Below are positions 61,573-64,000 of a stretch of DNA of 64,000 nt, piece by piece. This DNA is from Afipia massiliensis (GTDB taxonomy: Bacteria > Pseudomonadota > Alphaproteobacteria > Rhizobiales > Xanthobacteraceae), in contig NZ_JACHIJ010000011.1 in the NCBI RefSeq assembly GCF_014203115.1, positions 1-64,000 of the forward strand, in the 5' to 3' direction. Position numbers and translations under genes: made by a program. The first letter of the stretch is position 1, and each line of letters starts with the position of its first letter. The notes beneath the pieces are model-generated. The model worked only from the letters and a program-made list of their open reading frames with translations, had not been told where the DNA came from and searched no databases.

Positions 61573-63072
61573 ATGAACATCGCACAGATTTTCTGGAACA
61601 GCTGTTCTTCATTCGCGAGCAAGCCCATTCTTGTTGTCGATGACAAGGATGTGAGCTTTGATGAGGTGGCGGATCAGGTTCAGCGGCTGACGGGAGCGCT
61701 GCGTTCGAGAGGCATCGGCACAGGCGATTATGTCGTTCTGGCGATGGGCAATTGTATGGAATGGCTTGTCAGCGTTCTTGCCGTTCTTGGCTCGGGTGCG
61801 GTCTGCGTGCCGACCAATCCCGGCTTGCGCCCGCCGGAGATGTGCAACATCGCTAACCATTGTGAACCCAAGCTTGCCATTCTGGATGTGGAACTCGTCG
61901 GTCACTTCGCAGAAGCCAGGGTGAGGTTCGAGACCATCGTGCGGGGAGGCGGCGGCGCCAATGACTGGCACGCGGTGGTCTCCAGCGCGGCGCCCGACGC
62001 TTTTGTCGCTGCCGTGAGGGACGATGACCCCGCCCTGATCTTCTATACGTCCGGGACGACCGGAGTTCCGAAAGGCGTCCTGCTTAGCCACGGCGCCGAG
62101 ATATTCGCGGCGCAGATGGTGGCGAAGCATATTGCCATCACATCGTCTGATCGGTCGATCGTGATGGGCTCGCTGGCGTTCATCTACCCTCTGGTTATCA
62201 ACGCTCTCGCATCCATCGCCGGCGGCGCAAGTGTTGTCCTGCAGGATCGCTTTCACCCGCAGCTCGTTGCCGATGCGGTTCGCAAGCATCGAGTGACGAT
62301 CATGATGGGCGTGCCGACCATGTACGTCATGCTGATAAATTACGCTGATACAGGGAAGGAGTGCGATCTGTCATCCGTCCGTGCGGCTTTTTCGGGCGGC
62401 GCAAGCCTACCCGACGCGCTGGTGAAGCGTGGTAAGGCCAGCCTCGGTTTCAACATCTTCGATCTGTGGGGAATGACGGAGTGTACACCGGTTACGACGT
62501 TCGATCCCAAGCGGGAAACGGCGGGGCAACCGGACTCCTGCGGTCGGGCTTTGCCTGGCTGCGCCTTTAAAATTGTCGATGACGATCTGAAGGAATGTTC
62601 CGTCGGGACAATCGGGGAGGTCATGCTCACCGGGCCGCTGACCATGTCCGGGTACTATAAGAACCCGGCTGCGACGGCCGAAGCCCTGATTGACGGTTGG
62701 GTGCGAAGCGGCGATCTGGGAATGACCGACAAGGATGGTTTTCTCTATATCGTCGGCCGCAAGAAAGATCTCATCATTCGTGGTGGCGCCAATGTCTACC
62801 CGGTCGATGTCGAGGAAGCGCTCTACACCCACGAAGGTGTAGCCGAATGCGCCGTGATCGGAAAACCAGATGACGTGTTCGGCGAAACGGTCAAGGCCTA
62901 CGTGGTGAGAAGGACAACGGCCACCGAGGTGGCCGATCTGGTCGAACACTGCAAGACGAAGCTCGCCGACTATAAGGTTCCGAGCGAGATCGAGTTTATC
63001 GATGAATTGCCGAAGGGTCCCACCGGAAAGGTTCTCCGCCGCGAACTGCGCGAGTGGTCGATCGGACGCTAG
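61573..63072 (+). CDS. acyl-CoA ligase (AMP-binding)
   Basis: A 499-residue ANL-family ligase: AMP loop FYTSGTTGVPKGVLLSHG, WGMTECTPVTTFD, GWVRSGDLGMTDKDGFLYIV and the catalytic Lys in LPKGPTGKVLRREL. It activates a carboxylic acid to the CoA thioester, the entry step of the cluster. Substrate class (alicyclic, aryl, branched) cannot be read from sequence. It starts 23 bases after the SDR. Confidence 0.92.
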   Translation: MNIAQIFWNSCSSFASKPILVVDDKDVSFDEVADQVQRLTGALRSRGIGTGDYVVLAMGNCMEWLVSVLAVLGSGAVCVPTNPGLRPPEMCNIANHCEPKLAILDVELVGHFAEARVRFETIVRGGGGANDWHAVVSSAAPDAFVAAVRDDDPALIFYTSGTTGVPKGVLLSHGAEIFAAQMVAKHIAITSSDRSIVMGSLAFIYPLVINALASIAGGASVVLQDRFHPQLVADAVRKHRVTIMMGVPTMYVMLINYADTGKECDLSSVRAAFSGGASLPDALVKRGKASLGFNIFDLWGMTECTPVTTFDPKRETAGQPDSCGRALPGCAFKIVDDDLKECSVGTIGEVMLTGPLTMSGYYKNPAATAEALIDGWVRSGDLGMTDKDGFLYIVGRKKDLIIRGGANVYPVDVEEALYTHEGVAECAVIGKPDDVFGETVKAYVVRRTTATEVADLVEHCKTKLADYKVPSEIEFIDELPKGPTGKVLRRELREWSIGR

Positions 63073-63103
63073 CGGCTGAACAAACGCCAATCTCAGGATT
63101 ATC

Positions 63104-64000
63104 ATGGGCCCGCTTGCTGGACTAAGAATCGTTGAACTCGCCGGTATCGGCGCTGGACCGCACTGCGCGATGATGCTCGCCGACATGGGTGCTGACGTCG
63201 TTCGTGTTGACCGGCTGACGGCATCCGGGTTGGGTGTTCCGATTGACGCGAAGTTCGATTTGCTGTTGCGAGGGCGGCGTTCGCTTGCGGTCGACCTGAA
63301 GAGCGAAGCCGGGCGCGACACCGTGTTGCGCATGATCGACCAGGCTGACGCTGTAATCGAAAGTTTCCGGCCGGGCGTTGTCGAGCGCATGGGTCTCGGG
63401 CCCGATGTCTGCCTTTCGCGGAATCCAAAGCTGGTGTTTGGACGGCTGACCGGCTGGGGCCAGAATGGCCCTTATGCGCAAATGGCGGGCCACGACATCA
63501 ACTACATCGCGCTATCGGGCGTATTGCACGCGATTGGATCGCGCGGCGGGCTCCCTGTGCCGCCGCTGAATCTCGTCGGCGACTTCGGCGGCGGAGCCGT
63601 ATATGCCGCGTTCGGAATCGTCAGTGCGCTGCTTCATGCGCAGCGGACCGGGCAAGGGCAGGTTGTGGACGCCGCGATGGTGGATGGCGCCGCGGCGTTG
63701 CTGACGATGGTTGTCGGCTTTCAACGCGGCGGCATCTGGTCGTCACAGCGCGGCGACAATATCGTTGACGGAGGTGCACCGTATTATGCAGCCTACGAAA
63801 CGTCGGATGGGCGGTTCGTTTCGATCGGCGCCATGGAAGAGAAGTTCTATGAGCTTCTTCTCACGAAGCTGAATCTTGGGGATGACGCGAACATGCGTCC
63901 TCATACGGATCGTTCGCGATGGGAGTATCAGCGAGACCGATTCAAGGCCTGCTTCCTGACCCGCTCACGCGATGAATGGTGCGCCGTACTGGAAGGCACA
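63104..64000 (+). CDS. CoA transferase family III / alpha-methylacyl-CoA racemase, partial
   Basis: Starts MGPLAGLRIVELAGIGAGPH at 63104 (AGGA upstream) and runs off the window after about 299 residues. GPHCAMMLADMGADVVRVD, AGHDINYIALSGVLH and NLVGDFGGGAVYAAFG are the racemase signatures (His and Asp of the proton relay). It would invert the alpha-carbon of a 2-methylacyl-CoA so that the dehydrogenase can act. It follows the ligase by 31 bases. Confidence 0.9.
   Translation, partial: MGPLAGLRIVELAGIGAGPHCAMMLADMGADVVRVDRLTASGLGVPIDAKFDLLLRGRRSLAVDLKSEAGRDTVLRMIDQADAVIESFRPGVVERMGLGPDVCLSRNPKLVFGRLTGWGQNGPYAQMAGHDINYIALSGVLHAIGSRGGLPVPPLNLVGDFGGGAVYAAFGIVSALLHAQRTGQGQVVDAAMVDGAAALLTMVVGFQRGGIWSSQRGDNIVDGGAPYYAAYETSDGRFVSIGAMEEKFYELLLTKLNLGDDANMRPHTDRSRWEYQRDRFKACFLTRSRDEWCAVLEGT

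Overview
The window reads as a high-GC alphaproteobacterial chromosome, most likely from the Nitrobacteraceae (Bradyrhizobium / Afipia / Rhodopseudomonas group). This is inferred from two ROSE-type heat-shock leaders in front of Hsp20 genes, many small proteins of a style I associate with Bradyrhizobium, opgG/opgH, HU and CspA paralogues, and a catabolic cluster like the ali/bad genes of Rhodopseudomonas. No rRNA, tRNA or CRISPR array was seen, and no complete insertion sequence.

Layout. 1-3.8 kb: an island-like edge with a minimal tyrosine recombinase, a cysteine-rich HhH-GPD-like partner gene and unknown genes. 4.0-7.7 kb: an arsenic-type locus (arsR, an MFS exporter, arsH) followed by frameshifted VOC and nitroreductase genes. 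7.7-13.7 kb: stress-type small genes (CspA, a beta-flower protein, an Hsp20 module with ROSE leader), a broken PAS gene, three micro-genes and palindromic repeats. 13.7-17.1 kb: a large exported TPR-CHAT protein. 17.1-21.2 kb: gene debris, a second Hsp20 module, a broken sorbosone dehydrogenase and a coxA 3' fragment with two nonsense codons. 21.2-26 kb: PtsN-like and membrane-anchored GreA-C/Rnk-like genes, then mgtC with speD-speE. 26-35.7 kb: small genes, a YciE/F-type ferritin-like protein, a KatE-type catalase and a PRC-barrel protein. 35.8-39.5 kb: opgG-opgH. 39.7-44.3 kb: a second CspA, membrane microproteins, an IS5 remnant, Nudix, a MerR/DUF3237 pair and HU. 44.9-49.1 kb: a colinear thioesterase / DUF1330 / RidA / Fe-S reductase / Crp / DUF1330 cluster. 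50.3-53.5 kb: a 4-OT-type tautomerase, an exported RidA-like protein and a MarR regulator sharing an operator motif, then an MFS gene beside a LysR fragment. 54.6-64 kb: a TetR-linked CoA-thioester catabolic cluster (ligase, dehydrogenase, hydratase, BadH-like dehydrogenase, racemase, solute-binding protein, epoxide hydrolase).

Two themes run through the window. First, it is full of decayed genes: at least ten conserved proteins are frameshifted, truncated or carry stop codons while neighbouring operons are intact, so this is an accessory region with turnover. Second, an intergenic element recurs at five loci, always in the same orientation: near-tandem units of about 37 bp with a nested palindrome (GTCAGTT..AACTGATAAG) closed by a CTTATCAGT arm. 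Its middle segment can pair with either side. It flanks the CHAT gene on both sides and directly follows an HU gene, and is the best candidate here for something undescribed.

The best-integrated systems are the divergent ars locus, with two 7-bp dyads bracketing the exporter promoter; the ROSE-hsp20 modules, each with a paralogous 108-112 aa partner; the MarR-controlled tautomerase/RidA unit; and the 54.6-64 kb cluster, whose ligase, dehydrogenase, hydratase and hydroxyacyl dehydrogenase match the order of chemistry for activating and beta-oxidising an alicyclic or branched acid.
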